Notes: generated by a model from the sequence alone, not told the origin. DNA of 64,000 nucleotides from Bryobacteraceae bacterium (GCA_019752335.1 JAIEMJ010000013.1:310001-374000); one strand, 5' to 3'; shown: positions 26,816-36,721, counted from the first letter of the stretch. Numbers and translations: made by a program.

Positions 26816-27880
26816 TCACTGGTGCGTTGCATCTCGCTGCGCCGCCGTCAGCAGTTGCAACTCCTTCTGTACGGCCACGAAGAGCGAAACCACCAGCGGC
26901 CCCCAAAGGATTCCCAACGGACCGAAGCTGAAGGTGCCGCCGATCGCTGCCAGGCCCACCACGATCGGGTGCAGCTTTTCGCGCGATCCCACCACCCAGG
27001 GCCGCACGATATTGTCGAGTGACCCGACGATCAGTGAGCCCCAAAGGGCCATCACCAGTGCCTTTCCATAACTTCCCATGACGAGAAACCCGACCGCCAC
27101 GGGCACCCAGACGAGCGGTGCGCCCATCACCGGAATCGCGGAGGCCAACCCGCCCACGGCCCCCCACAGCCACGGCGAGCGCACGCCGGTGAGCGCAAAA
27201 CCCACCGTGAGCAGCACGCCCTGGCCCACCACCACCGCCAACATGCCGTTCAAATTGGCGACTACCGAATCATGCGCCGCGGCCAGGATGCGCTGCGTGC
27301 TGCGGTGGTCCAGCGGCAGTAGAGCGGCCAGCCGCACGGTCCACGCGCGGCCGTAGAGCAGCAGGAAGTAGAGGAACAGGCTAACCAGGAGGGTGGTGGC
27401 CACCAGGGTCACAACCACGCTCAAGGCCAAGTCCAGGTGGCCGAGCAAGTAACCGCTGAGGTCGCGCATACGCCCGATGAGTTCGCCGCGGATAGCGGCT
27501 TTGTCGAGCGGCAGATGGGTGGCGAGCAGGTCGACGGCGCGGTCGGCCGCGTGGAGCAAGAGCGCGGGCCAGCCGCCTTCGGCGAGCGAACGCCGGCTAA
27601 GTTCGTCGTAGGCGGCGCCCAACTCGGGTGTGAGCGTGATCAAGGCCAGCGCGCACAGTCCGCCGAGCAGCAGCACCGCCGCCAGAGTGGTAACGAAGGT
27701 GGCCCAGGGCAGCGAGCCCAGCCGGCTGGCCAGGCGTTGGTTCAGCGGGTGCAGGACTGCCGCGATCATGGCGGCCAGGACAAAGGAAGAGAGGAACGGC
27801 CAAGCCATCCACAGCAGCGCGGCCGCCAGCACCGCCAACAGCCCCCCCAGGAAGAGCATCGAGCCGCGTTCCTGCGTCAT
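26816..27880 (-). CDS. AI-2E-family transporter (PerM-like permease)
   Basis: A polytopic membrane protein of 354 residues with about seven to eight hydrophobic segments and the family-typical end (SFGPLGILWGPLVVSLFV). A long soluble loop lies in the middle (ELSRRSLAEGG...). Family members export autoinducer-2 or act as sodium/proton antiporters, and which applies is unknown. ATG at 27880 overlaps the stop of the P-type ATPase as ATGA, so the two are translated together. That pairing favours an ion-related role over AI-2 export, but this is inference. Confidence 0.85.
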   Translation of the reverse strand: MTQERGSMLFLGGLLAVLAAALLWMAWPFLSSFVLAAMIAAVLHPLNQRLASRLGSLPWATFVTTLAAVLLLGGLCALALITLTPELGAAYDELSRRSLAEGGWPALLLHAADRAVDLLATHLPLDKAAIRGELIGRMRDLSGYLLGHLDLALSVVVTLVATTLLVSLFLYFLLLYGRAWTVRLAALLPLDHRSTQRILAAAHDSVVANLNGMLAVVVGQGVLLTVGFALTGVRSPWLWGAVGGLASAIPVMGAPLVWVPVAVGFLVMGSYGKALVMALWGSLIVGSLDNIVRPWVVGSREKLHPIVVGLAAIGGTFSFGPLGILWGPLVVSLFVAVQKELQLLTAAQRDATHQ

Positions 27881-30525
27881 GCGTCGCCCCGCCTCGTCCG
27901 GGCCAGCCACTTGGCCGCTTCCGCTACCCACAAGGCGCTGCTGGCCGCCAGCAGCGAACGCCCCCAGTCGCCGGCCGTCAGTGGCACGGTGCCGAAAGCC
28001 GCCTGGAGCGACGGCACATAGATCACCAGACCTTGCAGGCTCAGCGCTAAGGCTACGGCGCCCCAGAGCCAAGGATTCTCGAACAGGCCACGCCCAGCGC
28101 TGAGAACGAGCGAGCGGGCGTTAAAGGCATTGAATGTCTGAAACAGAATCAGCGTCGTAAAGACCATCGTGCGGGCGTAGTCCGTGCCGTTGGGCAGAGC
28201 GATTCTCCAAATCCAGATTCCGCTGACGGCCATCGTTATCCCCATCAGCAGGATGCCCACCAGCATACTCCGGTTGATGGCGCCTTCACGGCGCGGCCGG
28301 GGAGGCCGGCTCATGGCGTGCGGATCGGAGGGGTCCACCCCGAGAGCCAGCGCCGGACCGCCATCGGTGAGCAAATTGATCCACAGGATCTGTGACGCCA
28401 GTAAGGGCAAAATCAGACTTCCCTTCGGACCAAGCCCCAGTGGACCAGCGAACGCGATGGCCAGAAAAACCATCAGCACCTCGCCCGCATTTGACGAGAG
28501 CAGGTAGATCAGGAACTTGCGAATATTCTGGAACACGGCGCGCCCTTCCGCCACCGCGGCCACGATGGTGGCGAAGTTGTCGTCAGTGAGGATCAAGTCT
28601 GCCGCCTGCCGGGCGACATCCGTGCCGGCTAAGCCCATCGCGATGCCGATGTCGGCCGCCTGCAACGCGGGTGCATCGTTGACGCCATCGCCGGTCATCG
28701 CGACAATCTCGCCGCCTCGCTGCAGCGCTTGCACGATGCGCAGCTTGTGTGGGGGGTCAACGCGCGCGTAGACGGAAACCACGCGGACTTGCGTCGCCAG
28801 CGCCTCGTCGCTCATGGCGTTCAGTTGCTCGCCGGTCAGCACGGAGCCGTCTCCGATACCCAGCTCCCGGGCAATCGCCAAAGCGGTTACCGGATGGTCA
28901 CCCGTGATCATCACGGGCCGGATCCCCGCGGCACGCGCCTGGACAATAGCCTGACGCGCTTCGGGGCGCGGCGGATCCTGCATCGCGATCAAGCCCAGGA
29001 AGGTCAAATTCTCTTCACCCTCCTCCCCGGAAGCCAGTTGCCGGCACGCCACGCCCAACGTCCGTAGGGCCTGCCCCGCCAGCGCGTCAGCCGCCCGCAG
29101 GATCGCCTCGCGGCGCCCAGCACTCAAGCGGCGCTCGCCGGCTTCAACCTGCTCACTGGTACACCTCTCCAGCAAACGTCCGGGAGAGCCCTTGGCAAAC
29201 AGCATGCACCGATCTCCCTGCCGATGGACCGTGCTCATCCGCTTGCGCTCGGAGGTAAATGTCATTTCGCTCAGGCGTGGAAGGCTCGCGGCCAATTCCA
29301 CCGGGTCCAGGCCCGCTTTGCGGGCCGCCACTAACAAGGCCGCTTCGGTGGGGTCGCCCTGAATGGTCCACACGCCGTCCTGCTGGCGAAGGTGCGCGTT
29401 GTTAGCCAAGGCTGCCGCAAGCAACAAGGCTTCCACTTCCTGGCGGTTGCCGCCTTCCACTCGGCCCTCCGGGGAATAGCCCGTGCCGGAGACATTGGCC
29501 GTTCCGCTGGCGGTCACGATCACGCGTACCGTCATCTCGTTACGCGTCAGAGTGCCGGTCTTGTCGGAGGCGATCACGGTGGCCGAGCCCAGTGTCTCGA
29601 CGGCTGGCAACCTCCGCACAATGGCCCCGCGCTGCGCCATCCGCTGCACTCCGAGCGCGAGCACCACGGTCACCACGCCGGCCAGACCCTCGGGAGCCGC
29701 TGCTACGGCCAGGGCTACCCCAAACAGCAACGTCCTCGTCACCGATGGCCAATCCCGTACACCGCTTACCCCAAGCAGCGTGATCACCACCACGGCCGCA
29801 ATCACTAGCACCACGACGCCCAACTGGCGGCCCAGCCGGTTCAACTCTTGCTGCAGCGGGGTCTTCTGGGGCGGCACGCGGCGCAGCAGCCCCGCGATCT
29901 TGCCCACCTCTGTGTGCATTCCTGTAGCGGTAACGATCGCGCGTCCGTGGCCCTGACTTACGCTGGTACCGGCGAAGACCATATTGCCGCGATCGGCCAA
30001 CCCGGCGCCGGCGGCGGTGGGCTCCAGCGTCTTCGGCACTGGACCGCTTTCGCCGGTCAGCGAGGATTCCAGGGTTTGAAGTTCAGCCACCGCCACCAGT
30101 TCCGCGTCCGCGGCAACGGTATCCCCCTCGTGAAGGACCAACAAATCCCCTGGCACAAGTTCGCGCGTAGGTAAGCGTCGTTCCGCGCCATCTCGCACCA
30201 CGCTGGCCTCGGGTGCGGACAGGAGTCGCAAAGCGGCCAGGGCCTTTTGCGCGCGGCCCTCCTGCACGTAACCGAGACTGGCGTTGAGCCACACGATCGC
30301 CACAATCACCAACGACTCATAGGGCCATTGCGTATCGCGCTCCGACATCCAGGCCAACGCCGAAACCACCGCAGCCGCCAGCAGTAGCCACACCAGCGCG
30401 TCCTGAAACTGAGCGAGAAATCGCCGCCAGGCAGGTAACTCAACTTCGGAGGCCAGCTCATTCGCGCCCCACTGGCGGCGCAGGATCTCGGCCTGCGACG
30501 TACTGAGGCCGGGCACGATCAGCAA
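27877..30525 (-). CDS. P-type cation-transporting ATPase (P2A, Ca2+-like)
   Basis: An 882-residue P-type ATPase. The actuator motif SLTGES, phosphorylation motif [12 protein letters not shown], nucleotide-binding KGSP and hinge [12 protein letters not shown] are intact. In the membrane domain [13 protein letters not shown] (helix 4), [11 protein letters not shown] (helix 5) and [16 protein letters not shown] (helix 6) are the pattern of Ca2+/Mn2+-type pumps. The only possible start in this frame is TTG at 30525 or GTG at 30516, because a stop lies just upstream. The usual N-terminal WHAL-type segment appears in another frame at 30519-30647, which suggests a one-base frameshift. It heads an operon with the AI-2E-family permease. 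Confidence 0.88.
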   Translation of the reverse strand: MLIVPGLSTSQAEILRRQWGANELASEVELPAWRRFLAQFQDALVWLLLAAAVVSALAWMSERDTQWPYESLVIVAIVWLNASLGYVQEGRAQKALAALRLLSAPEASVVRDGAERRLPTRELVPGDLLVLHEGDTVAADAELVAVAELQTLESSLTGESGPVPKTLEPTAAGAGLADRGNMVFAGTSVSQGHGRAIVTATGMHTEVGKIAGLLRRVPPQKTPLQQELNRLGRQLGVVVLVIAAVVVITLLGVSGVRDWPSVTRTLLFGVALAVAAAPEGLAGVVTVVLALGVQRMAQRGAIVRRLPAVETLGSATVIASDKTGTLTRNEMTVRVIVTASGTANVSGTGYSPEGRVEGGNRQEVEALLLAAALANNAHLRQQDGVWTIQGDPTEAALLVAARKAGLDPVELAASLPRLSEMTFTSERKRMSTVHRQGDRCMLFAKGSPGRLLERCTSEQVEAGERRLSAGRREAILRAADALAGQALRTLGVACRQLASGEEGEENLTFLGLIAMQDPPRPEARQAIVQARAAGIRPVMITGDHPVTALAIARELGIGDGSVLTGEQLNAMSDEALATQVRVVSVYARVDPPHKLRIVQALQRGGEIVAMTGDGVNDAPALQAADIGIAMGLAGTDVARQAADLILTDDNFATIVAAVAEGRAVFQNIRKFLIYLLSSNAGEVLMVFLAIAFAGPLGLGPKGSLILPLLASQILWINLLTDGGPALALGVDPSDPHAMSRPPRPRREGAINRSMLVGILLMGITMAVSGIWIWRIALPNGTDYARTMVFTTLILFQTFNAFNARSLVLSAGRGLFENPWLWGAVALALSLQGLVIYVPSLQAAFGTVPLTAGDWGRSLLAASSALWVAEAAKWLARTRRGDA

Positions 30526-30647
30526 CTCAGCCGCTCAGCCAGGGCTGCGGGCCCGCCTACGGCATGCCAAAGCGCGACGTCCTGACCCGGCGCGTCCCCG
30601 AACTTGGTCTCGCCGAACTGACACCCGCGGCCGATGGTAGGAGACAT
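30519..30647 (-). pseudogene. Detached N-terminus of the P-type ATPase (other frame)
   Basis: A 42-codon open frame from ATG at 30647 ends at TGA overlapping the ATPase start. Its end reads DVALWHAVGGPAALAERL, close to the WHAL...L segment that begins most P2-type ATPases, and the ATPase frame continues with [20 protein letters not shown] as the family expects. Loss of one base near 30525-30530, or a -1 frameshift, would join them. A sequencing error is equally possible. Confidence 0.55.
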
Positions 30648-30767
30648 TACTTCTGGATTCCTTTTCGCGACTTGCTGTAGGGCCAGCAAGTCTCTGGCTC
30701 GTCAGTGTGGACTTGCTCCCTATTCTAGGTTGAGACTAAAGGGCCATGCAAGAATGAAAGTCTCTGC

Positions 30768-31571
30768 ATGCGAATCCCGTTTACCAAAGCTCATGGCGCC
30801 AAGAACGACTTCTTATTAACCTGGGAAGCCCAAGCTCCGGCCGCGCACCTGTCTGCGATTGCTGAAGCCATTTGCGACCGCCATAGCGGCGTAGGCGCGG
30901 ATGGTTGGTTGTTGGTGCGCCAAGGCGAGAACGGAGCGCATGGCGGCATTCGACTCTTTAACCCCGACGGCGGCGAGGTGGAGATTTCGGGCAACGGCAC
31001 GCGTTGCGCCGCAGCCTTTCTGATCAATGGCGGCCACGCCCAGGACGCCGTCCACATCGCCACCGGCGCCGGCGTGAAGCATTTGCAGCTGCGTTCGCGT
31101 GACGGCAAGCGCTTCGTCTTCGAAATGGACATGGGCCTGCCGCAGGTCGCAGACGGCGACTTGCACTATTCCCTCGCCTTGGGCGAGGGCTACACGCCCG
31201 TGGCGATCCTCGACGTCGGTAATCCGCAGTGCGCCGTCTTCGTCGACCACTTCGACTTCGATTGGCGGACCATGGGCCGCGCCATCGAATGGCACGCCCA
31301 CTTCCCCAAGCGCACGAACGTCTCCTTCATCAAGGTGCTGGACCGTAAGACGCTCGATGTCCGCTTTTTTGAACGTGGCGCGGGCGAAACCTTCTCCTCC
31401 GGCACCGGATCCACCGGCGCCTTCGCCGCCGCCCGTTTGCGCGGGCTGGTCGACGATCAGGTGACGGTGAAAACACCGGCCGGTCCACTGGAGTTAAACT
31501 GGAAAGAGTCGATCTTCCTCGTAGGCCCGGCTGAACTGATCGCCGAGGGCGACTTTCTGTTCCAACCCTAA
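30768..31571 (+). CDS. dapF: Diaminopimelate epimerase homologue lacking both catalytic cysteines
   Basis: A 267-residue protein with the DapF double fold. FNPDGGEVEISGNGTRC matches the first active-site loop and FERGAGETFSSGTGSTGA the second. In DapF a cysteine in each loop acts as acid/base pair (CGNG and ACGTG). Here both positions are serine (Ser74 and Ser211), while surrounding Asn, Glu and Thr residues are kept. The protein may therefore be inactive as an epimerase, use serine chemistry, or act on another substrate. Normal length and clean coding argue against a pseudogene. Upstream, 30648-30767 holds no clear promoter. It is followed 20 bases later by a nucleotide-sugar dehydrogenase. 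Confidence 0.85.
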   Translation: MRIPFTKAHGAKNDFLLTWEAQAPAAHLSAIAEAICDRHSGVGADGWLLVRQGENGAHGGIRLFNPDGGEVEISGNGTRCAAAFLINGGHAQDAVHIATGAGVKHLQLRSRDGKRFVFEMDMGLPQVADGDLHYSLALGEGYTPVAILDVGNPQCAVFVDHFDFDWRTMGRAIEWHAHFPKRTNVSFIKVLDRKTLDVRFFERGAGETFSSGTGSTGAFAAARLRGLVDDQVTVKTPAGPLELNWKESIFLVGPAELIAEGDFLFQP

Positions 31572-31591
31572 GGCCCGCGAACTCCTCCCTC

Positions 31592-32896
31592 ATGCTTGAA
31601 CAACTGAAGAAAAAATTCCAAGACCGTACCGTCCGCGCTGGCGTCGTGGGGCTAGGCTATGTAGGCCTGCCACTCGCCGTCGAGTTCGCCCAGGAGGGCA
31701 TCCACGTCACGGGTATCGACCTGGACGCCCGCAAGACCGACGCGATCAACGCCGGGCAGTCCTACATCCAAGACGTCGCGACGGAGCGTCTGGCTCCCCT
31801 CGTGGCCTCCGGCCATCTACGCGCCACCACGGACTTTGCCGTGCTGCGCGAACTCGACACCATCAACATCTGCGTGCCGACGCCGCTGCGCAAAACCAAA
31901 GATCCGGACATGAGCTTCATCGACGCCGCCTCGCGCGAGATCGCCAAGCACCTGCATCCGGGCATGCTGATCATCCTCGAGTCCACCACTTATCCGGGCA
32001 CCACCGACGAGATGCTGCTGCCGATCCTGGAGGAGGCCTCGGGCCTGAAAGTGGGCCAGGACTTCTTCGTCTGCTTCTCGCCGGAACGCGTTGACCCCGG
32101 CAATCCGAATTACCACACGAAAAATATCCCCAAGGTCGTAGGCGGCATTACGCCGGCCTGCACTGAGGCCGGCGCGGCCTTCTATGCGATGGCGCTCGAT
32201 ACGGTAGTCCCCGTGGGCTCCACGCGCGTCGCCGAGATGGTGAAGCTGCTCGAAAACACCTTCCGCATGATCAACATCGGCCTGGTGAATGAGTTGGCCA
32301 TCATGTGCGACCGCATGGGCATCAATGTCTGGGAAGTGATCAACGCCGCCAAGACCAAGCCCTTCGGCTTTATGGCCTTTTATCCCGGCCCCGGCCTGGG
32401 CGGCCACTGCATTCCCGTCGATCCGTATTACTTGTCCTGGAAGACCAAACAAGCCGGTATCGAAGCGCGCTTCATCGAACTCGCCGGCTACATCAACGGC
32501 CAGATGCCGCACTTCGTGGTGGACAAGATTCAGAACGCGCTGAACGACCATACCAAGCCGCTGAAGGGTTCGCACGTCCACATTCTCGGCGTCGCCTACA
32601 AGCGCGACATTGATGACGTCCGAGAATCCCCGGCACTCGACATCATTCACTTGCTGCAGGCCCGCGGCGCGCGCGTCACCTACTCTGACCCTTACGTCAA
32701 GAGCTGCCGCATCGAGGGCTCCGGCGAGTTAACCGCGCAGGACCCGCTCGCCATGGCCGCCACGTCGGACTGCGTGGTCTGCGTGACGGACCACGGCAGC
32801 TTCGATTACGGCGCGGTGCTCGAGAAGTCCACGCTGATCGTCGATACCCGGAACGCCTTTCAGAAGTTCAAGTCGCCCAAAATCGTCGCGCTGTAA
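31592..32896 (+). CDS. UDP-N-acetyl-D-glucosamine 6-dehydrogenase-like nucleotide-sugar dehydrogenase
   Basis: A 434-residue UDP-glucose/GDP-mannose dehydrogenase-family enzyme. VVGLGYVGLPLAVEFAQEG is the NAD-binding Rossmann motif, FSPERVDPGN and the active-site cysteine in GLGGHCIPVDPYYLSWK follow the WbpA/TviB type, which oxidises UDP-GlcNAc or UDP-GalNAc at C6. The product would feed surface polysaccharide synthesis. No glycosyltransferase or epimerase is adjacent. It lies 20 bases after the DapF-like gene and is probably co-transcribed. No clear ribosome-binding site is seen. Confidence 0.88.
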   Translation: MLEQLKKKFQDRTVRAGVVGLGYVGLPLAVEFAQEGIHVTGIDLDARKTDAINAGQSYIQDVATERLAPLVASGHLRATTDFAVLRELDTINICVPTPLRKTKDPDMSFIDAASREIAKHLHPGMLIILESTTYPGTTDEMLLPILEEASGLKVGQDFFVCFSPERVDPGNPNYHTKNIPKVVGGITPACTEAGAAFYAMALDTVVPVGSTRVAEMVKLLENTFRMINIGLVNELAIMCDRMGINVWEVINAAKTKPFGFMAFYPGPGLGGHCIPVDPYYLSWKTKQAGIEARFIELAGYINGQMPHFVVDKIQNALNDHTKPLKGSHVHILGVAYKRDIDDVRESPALDIIHLLQARGARVTYSDPYVKSCRIEGSGELTAQDPLAMAATSDCVVCVTDHGSFDYGAVLEKSTLIVDTRNAFQKFKSPKIVAL

Positions 32897-32957
32897 ACTA
32901 GCTGGGGGCCCTTCCCTCCGTCATCCAATTGTGATATCTCCTTAGTCGTTCGAAGAG

Positions 32958-32980
32958 CTTGGCTCTGTCGAGGAGCCAGG
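32958..32980 (+). promoter_or_regulatory. Hairpin in the leader of the EF-G-like gene
   Basis: CTTGGCTC pairs with GAGCCAGG (one G-T pair) around a 7-base loop, 11 bases before GGGAGG. It could modulate access to the ribosome-binding site. No known riboswitch is recognised. Confidence 0.35.
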
Positions 32981-32998
32981 CCGCCAACCCTGGGAGGT

Positions 32999-35098
32999 AT
33001 GACTGCCTTGAAGACTTATGAAGGCTCCGATATCAAAAACGTCGCCCTGGCCGGACACGGCCACTGCGGTAAGACTTCGCTCGTCGCCGCCATGTTGTAT
33101 ACCACCGGCGCCACCAATCGCCTCACGCGCGTGGATGATGGCAACACCATCACCGATCACGACGAAGAGGAAATCGACCGTAAATTCACCATCTCCACCG
33201 CTCTCACCACCGCCGAATGGCACAAGAAAAAGATCAACCTGATCGACACCCCCGGCTTCAACATCTTCCTCAACGACACCCGTGGCGCGATGGCTGCGGC
33301 GGACTCCGCCTTCATCCTCGTTGACGCCGTCTCGGGCGTCGAAGTGCAGACCGAGAAGGTGAATGCCTTTGCCGACGAATACCGCCTCCCGCGGGCCTTC
33401 GTCATCAACCGGCTGGACCGGGACCGCGCCAGCTTCGAGCGTGCCGTCGATAGCCTGCACGCGCGCTTCGGGCGCAATTCGATTCCGATTCATCTGCCCA
33501 TCGGCGAAGAGAAAAACTTCCGCGGCCTGGTGGACCTGATTACGATGCAAGCCTTCTTCTACACGCCGGACGGCAACGGCATCGGCCAGGAGGGTCCCAT
33601 TCCGGACGACCTCGCCGAAGCGGCTCAGCTTGCGCACGAAGAGTTGATCGAGATGGTGGCGGAAGGCAACGACGAGTTGATGGAGGAGTTCTTCGCCGAG
33701 GGCACCCTCCCAGCCGAGCACATCATCGCCGGACTAAAGGACTCCATCGCCGCCGACAAAGTCTTCCCCATTCTGGCCTTCTCCGCCCTGCGCAACATCG
33801 GCACGGACCGCCTGATCGACTTCGCCCTGGAGTACTTCCCCGCCCCCACCTGCCGGCCCTCCGCCGTGGGAACGCTCGAAAAAGCGCCGCGCGCGGTGCG
33901 CGACCACGAACCGCTGAGCGTCTTCGTCTTCAAGACCGTGGCCGATAACTTCTCGGGCCGCGTGTCGTACCTGAAGGTCGCCTCCGGCGTCCTCAAGAAC
34001 GACACGGTGCTGATCAACTCCCGCACGGGCCAACCGGAGAAGCTCTCGCATATCGGCGTCCTGCAGGGCAAGAATCTGAACCCGGTAACCGAACTTCGCG
34101 CCGGCGACATCGGCGCTGTGGCGAAGCTGAAGGATACGCTTACCGGCGACACGCTACACGACAAGTCCGCGCCGGTAGCCATTCCGGCGGTCGAGTTGCC
34201 GGAGCCCTCCATCGCCTACGCCATCCTCGCCAAGAGCCGCAACGACGAGGACCGCATGGGCCACGCCATCCACAAGATCCTCGAGGAAGACCCCGGGTTG
34301 CGCTTCTATCGCGATCCGCAAACCAAGGAGTTTCTCCTGGCCGGCAACGGGCAGCAGCACATTGAGATCATCGTTTCACGCCTGCGCCGCAAGTATCACG
34401 TGGACGTTGAACTCCACGCGCCGAAGATTCCCTACCGCGAAACCATCCGCGGCAACGCGGATGTCCAGGGCCGGCACAAGAAGCAGACCGGTGGCCACGG
34501 CCAGTTCGGCGACTGCTGGATCCGCGTGGAGCCGCTGCCGCGGGGCAGCAAGTTCGAATTCCACAACGAGACCTTTGGCGGGTCAGTCCCGCGGCAGTTC
34601 ATCCCGGCCGTCGAGAAGGGCATCATTGAAGCCGCCGCCAACGGCTACCTCGCCGGATACCCGATGGTTGACTTCAAGGTCACGTTGTACGACGGTAGCT
34701 ACCACGACGTGGACTCATCGGAAATGTCGTTCAAAATGGCGGCCCGCAAGGCCTACAAAGCCGCCATGGCGGTGGCCAAGCCCACGCTGCTGGAGCCGGT
34801 GATGAAGGTGGAGGTCCGCGCCCCCGTCGAGTTCGCCGGCGACCTGATGGGCGACATGAATAGCCGCCGTGGCCGGATCTCCGGCACGGACATCATCGGC
34901 ACCGACCAGATTCTCAAGGCGGAAGCGCCCATGAGCGAGATGCTCACCTACCAGAACGACCTCACGTCAATCACGCAAGGCCGGGCGTCCTTCCACATGG
35001 AGTTCTCCCACTACGACTACGTACCTTCGCTACAAGCAGACAAGATCATTGCCGCCGCCAAAGCGGCGCGCGCGGGCGAGGTAGAGGAAGAAGAGTAG
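32999..35098 (+). CDS. EF-G-like translation factor GTPase (EF-G2/FusA2 type)
   Basis: A 699-residue protein with all five EF-G domains. The GTPase motifs are GHGHCGKTS (G1), IDTPGF (G3) and NRLDRDRA (G4). The G4 motif has Arg where canonical EF-G has Lys (NKxD). C-terminal [16 protein letters not shown] and [13 protein letters not shown] correspond to domains IV and V. This is the paralogous EF-G2 branch. Its role is less clear than that of the main EF-G, which is normally encoded with rpsL/rpsG/tuf. ATG at 32999 is only one base from GGGAGG, so TTG at 33008 (ten bases away) may be the real start. Confidence 0.88.
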   Translation: MTALKTYEGSDIKNVALAGHGHCGKTSLVAAMLYTTGATNRLTRVDDGNTITDHDEEEIDRKFTISTALTTAEWHKKKINLIDTPGFNIFLNDTRGAMAAADSAFILVDAVSGVEVQTEKVNAFADEYRLPRAFVINRLDRDRASFERAVDSLHARFGRNSIPIHLPIGEEKNFRGLVDLITMQAFFYTPDGNGIGQEGPIPDDLAEAAQLAHEELIEMVAEGNDELMEEFFAEGTLPAEHIIAGLKDSIAADKVFPILAFSALRNIGTDRLIDFALEYFPAPTCRPSAVGTLEKAPRAVRDHEPLSVFVFKTVADNFSGRVSYLKVASGVLKNDTVLINSRTGQPEKLSHIGVLQGKNLNPVTELRAGDIGAVAKLKDTLTGDTLHDKSAPVAIPAVELPEPSIAYAILAKSRNDEDRMGHAIHKILEEDPGLRFYRDPQTKEFLLAGNGQQHIEIIVSRLRRKYHVDVELHAPKIPYRETIRGNADVQGRHKKQTGGHGQFGDCWIRVEPLPRGSKFEFHNETFGGSVPRQFIPAVEKGIIEAAANGYLAGYPMVDFKVTLYDGSYHDVDSSEMSFKMAARKAYKAAMAVAKPTLLEPVMKVEVRAPVEFAGDLMGDMNSRRGRISGTDIIGTDQILKAEAPMSEMLTYQNDLTSITQGRASFHMEFSHYDYVPSLQADKIIAAAKAARAGEVEEEE

Positions 35099-35144
35099 GC
35101 GGAATTAGCCCCCTCTTTGCGGTCATATTGCGAGTGCCAACCCT

Positions 35145-35173
35145 TAACGAACCCCGACCGTAAGGGGATGGCC
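35145..35173 (+). repeat. REP-like element, left copy (shortened)
   Basis: ACGAACCCCGACCGTAAGG followed by GGATGG. It is the same element as the inverted copy at 35234-35270 but lacks four bases of the right half. The remainder of 35099-35343, after the EF-G-like gene, holds no gene that I can support. Confidence 0.7.
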
Positions 35174-35233
35174 TCGCAAGCCCCGTCGGTAAAAAGCCTA
35201 ATAAAATCGGATGCATGCAGGAACTTGACCGCA

Positions 35234-35270
35234 GGCCAAGCATCCCCTCCCTTACGGTCGGGGTTCGTTA
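35234..35270 (-). repeat. REP-like element, right copy (inverted)
   Basis: On the minus strand it reads ACGAACCCCGACCGTAAGGG then AGGGGATG, a full copy of the family CCCC-GA-SS-GTAA-SS-GA-GGGG. With the left copy it makes a large inverted repeat spanning about 125 bases. Confidence 0.75.
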
Positions 35271-35343
35271 GGGGGCTCGTTCTCCGTAGAGGTCGGTCTC
35301 GCCCAGTTTCATCCTCCGCTGCCGCAACGGCAATGCCGGGTTC

Positions 35344-35508
35344 TCAAGCCTTCACTTCGCGGTCTTCGTAGAGATCGTCGGCGAGGCTTCTGGCAATCTG
35401 CGAGAGCGCGGCGCGGACCGCGGCGAGCGTGGGTTGTGGTTCGTCCATGACGGCGAGCGAGTTCTTGGAACGAACCAGAGCGGGCTTCGGGGGAAGGCGT
35501 TTGGTCAT
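35344..35508 (-). CDS. Small hypothetical protein (54 residues)
   Basis: A short open frame. It starts MTKRLPPKPALVRSKN, has an amphipathic helical end (TLAAVRAALSQIARSLAD) and finishes DDLYEDREVKA. It follows trmD on the same strand. A TATCAT lies seven bases before its ATG, the same arrangement as at ten other starts in this window, which is the main reason to call it a gene. No family is recognised. Confidence 0.6.
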   Translation of the reverse strand: MTKRLPPKPALVRSKNSLAVMDEPQPTLAAVRAALSQIARSLADDLYEDREVKA

Positions 35509-35515
35509 GTCTTCG

Positions 35516-35521
35516 ATGATA
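35516..35521 (-). promoter_or_regulatory. TATCAT -10 close to a start codon
   Basis: TATCAT on the minus strand is followed by 7 bases and the ATG at 35508. It lies just beyond the trmD stop, so the small gene could be transcribed on its own. Confidence 0.5.
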
Positions 35522-35523
35522 CT

Positions 35524-36222
35524 TTACTTCGATAGGTCCGGGCGATTGCGCAGGGTTTTCGCACGCGCAGCCTCGGTGCGCCAGCGGCGAATCTCTGCAT
35601 GGTTGCCGCCCTGCAGCACCTCAGGGACGCCCCAGCCGCGAAAATCGGCGGGGCGCGTCCACTGGGGATAGTCGAGCAAACCCGTGCGCTCAAAGGACTC
35701 ATCCACCGCCGACTCGTCGTTCCCCAGCACACCCGGCAACAGCCGTGCCGTCGCGTCCATCACGATCGCCGCGGCTAGCTCGCCGCCGCTCAGCACGTAA
35801 TCGCCAATCGAGAGTTCTTCATCGGCCAAGTGCTCGGCCACGCGCTCGTCAACGCCTTCATAGCGGCCGCAAATCAGCAGCAGTTCCGCGCAGTCGGCCG
35901 CGTAGCCGCGCGCTGTGGCCTGGGTAAACAGCGGCCCCTGGGGAGTGAGCAAAACGACGCGTTGCTTGCGGGCTTGCCGCTCCTCACGCGCGGGAGCGAG
36001 GATCGCTTCCACGGCCTCGAAGATGGGCGCGGGCTTCATGAGCATGCCGGCGCCGCCGCCGAAGACGCGGTCATCGACGGTGCGGTGGCGATCGTGCGTC
36101 CATTGGCGCAGGTCGTGGATGACGACGTCGAGCTTGCCCGAGTCGCGGGCGCGGGCGACGACACCATGGGCCAGGGGGCCGGCGAAGAAGTCCGGAAAGA
36201 TGGTGAGCAAATGGAAGCGCAT
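35524..36222 (-). CDS. trmD: tRNA (guanine-N1)-methyltransferase TrmD
   Basis: A SPOUT-class methyltransferase of 232 residues that makes m1G37 in tRNA and prevents frameshifting. HLLTIFPDFF at the start, DDRVFGGGAGMLMKP, the knot region CGRYEGVDERV and LSIGDYVLSGGELAA are all present. It follows rimM by four bases. It ends the ffh-rpsP-khpA-rimM-trmD series. rplS, which usually follows trmD, is absent. Confidence 0.96.
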   Translation of the reverse strand: MRFHLLTIFPDFFAGPLAHGVVARARDSGKLDVVIHDLRQWTHDRHRTVDDRVFGGGAGMLMKPAPIFEAVEAILAPAREERQARKQRVVLLTPQGPLFTQATARGYAADCAELLLICGRYEGVDERVAEHLADEELSIGDYVLSGGELAAAIVMDATARLLPGVLGNDESAVDESFERTGLLDYPQWTRPADFRGWGVPEVLQGGNHAEIRRWRTEAARAKTLRNRPDLSK

Positions 36223-36226
36223 GCGG

Positions 36227-36721
36227 CTAACCGTTTAGGTCACGCAGGCCGAGGGGCAACGTGACGTCGATGCGCTTCTTGTCTACGTCGACGGTGTGGC
36301 AGATCTCGGGCACGAACGGGATCATCATGCGGCCAATTTCGAGCAGCACGGGACCGGCGGTCTCGAGATAGCCGTCCACCACGCCCAGGCTGTCACCGTT
36401 CTCAAAGACCTCGCAGCCTACCAGATCGGTGAAGTAGTACTGCCCTTCGGCGAGCGGCATGCGCTCGGCATGATCAATGGTCACCTGCTGACCCGCCAGC
36501 GGCTCGGCGTCCGTCATCGAGTCGATGCCCGCGAACTTGAAGATGGGCTTGTCGCCGTGCCACCAGACCTCTTCTACAGTGAGGGCGCGGCCCGAAGGTT
36601 GCAGCACGATGTCGCGCAGTTCCTCCAGCCGCTCCGGGTGCATGGTAAGCGGGACGCCAACGATCTCGCCGCGAATGCCGCGAGGCCGTTTCAGGCCGGC
36701 GACAGTGACGCGGTCCGGCAT
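36227..36721 (-). CDS. rimM: Ribosome maturation factor RimM
   Basis: A 164-residue 30S-assembly factor with an N-terminal RimM beta-barrel (RVTVAGLKRPRGIRGEIVG) and a C-terminal PRC-barrel (LVGCEVFENGDSLGVVDGYL; MMIPFVPEICHTVDVDKKRI). It helps 16S rRNA folding near the S19 site. Located between khpA and trmD, spaced 9 and 4 bases from its neighbours. Confidence 0.93.
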   Translation of the reverse strand: MPDRVTVAGLKRPRGIRGEIVGVPLTMHPERLEELRDIVLQPSGRALTVEEVWWHGDKPIFKFAGIDSMTDAEPLAGQQVTIDHAERMPLAEGQYYFTDLVGCEVFENGDSLGVVDGYLETAGPVLLEIGRMMIPFVPEICHTVDVDKKRIDVTLPLGLRDLNG

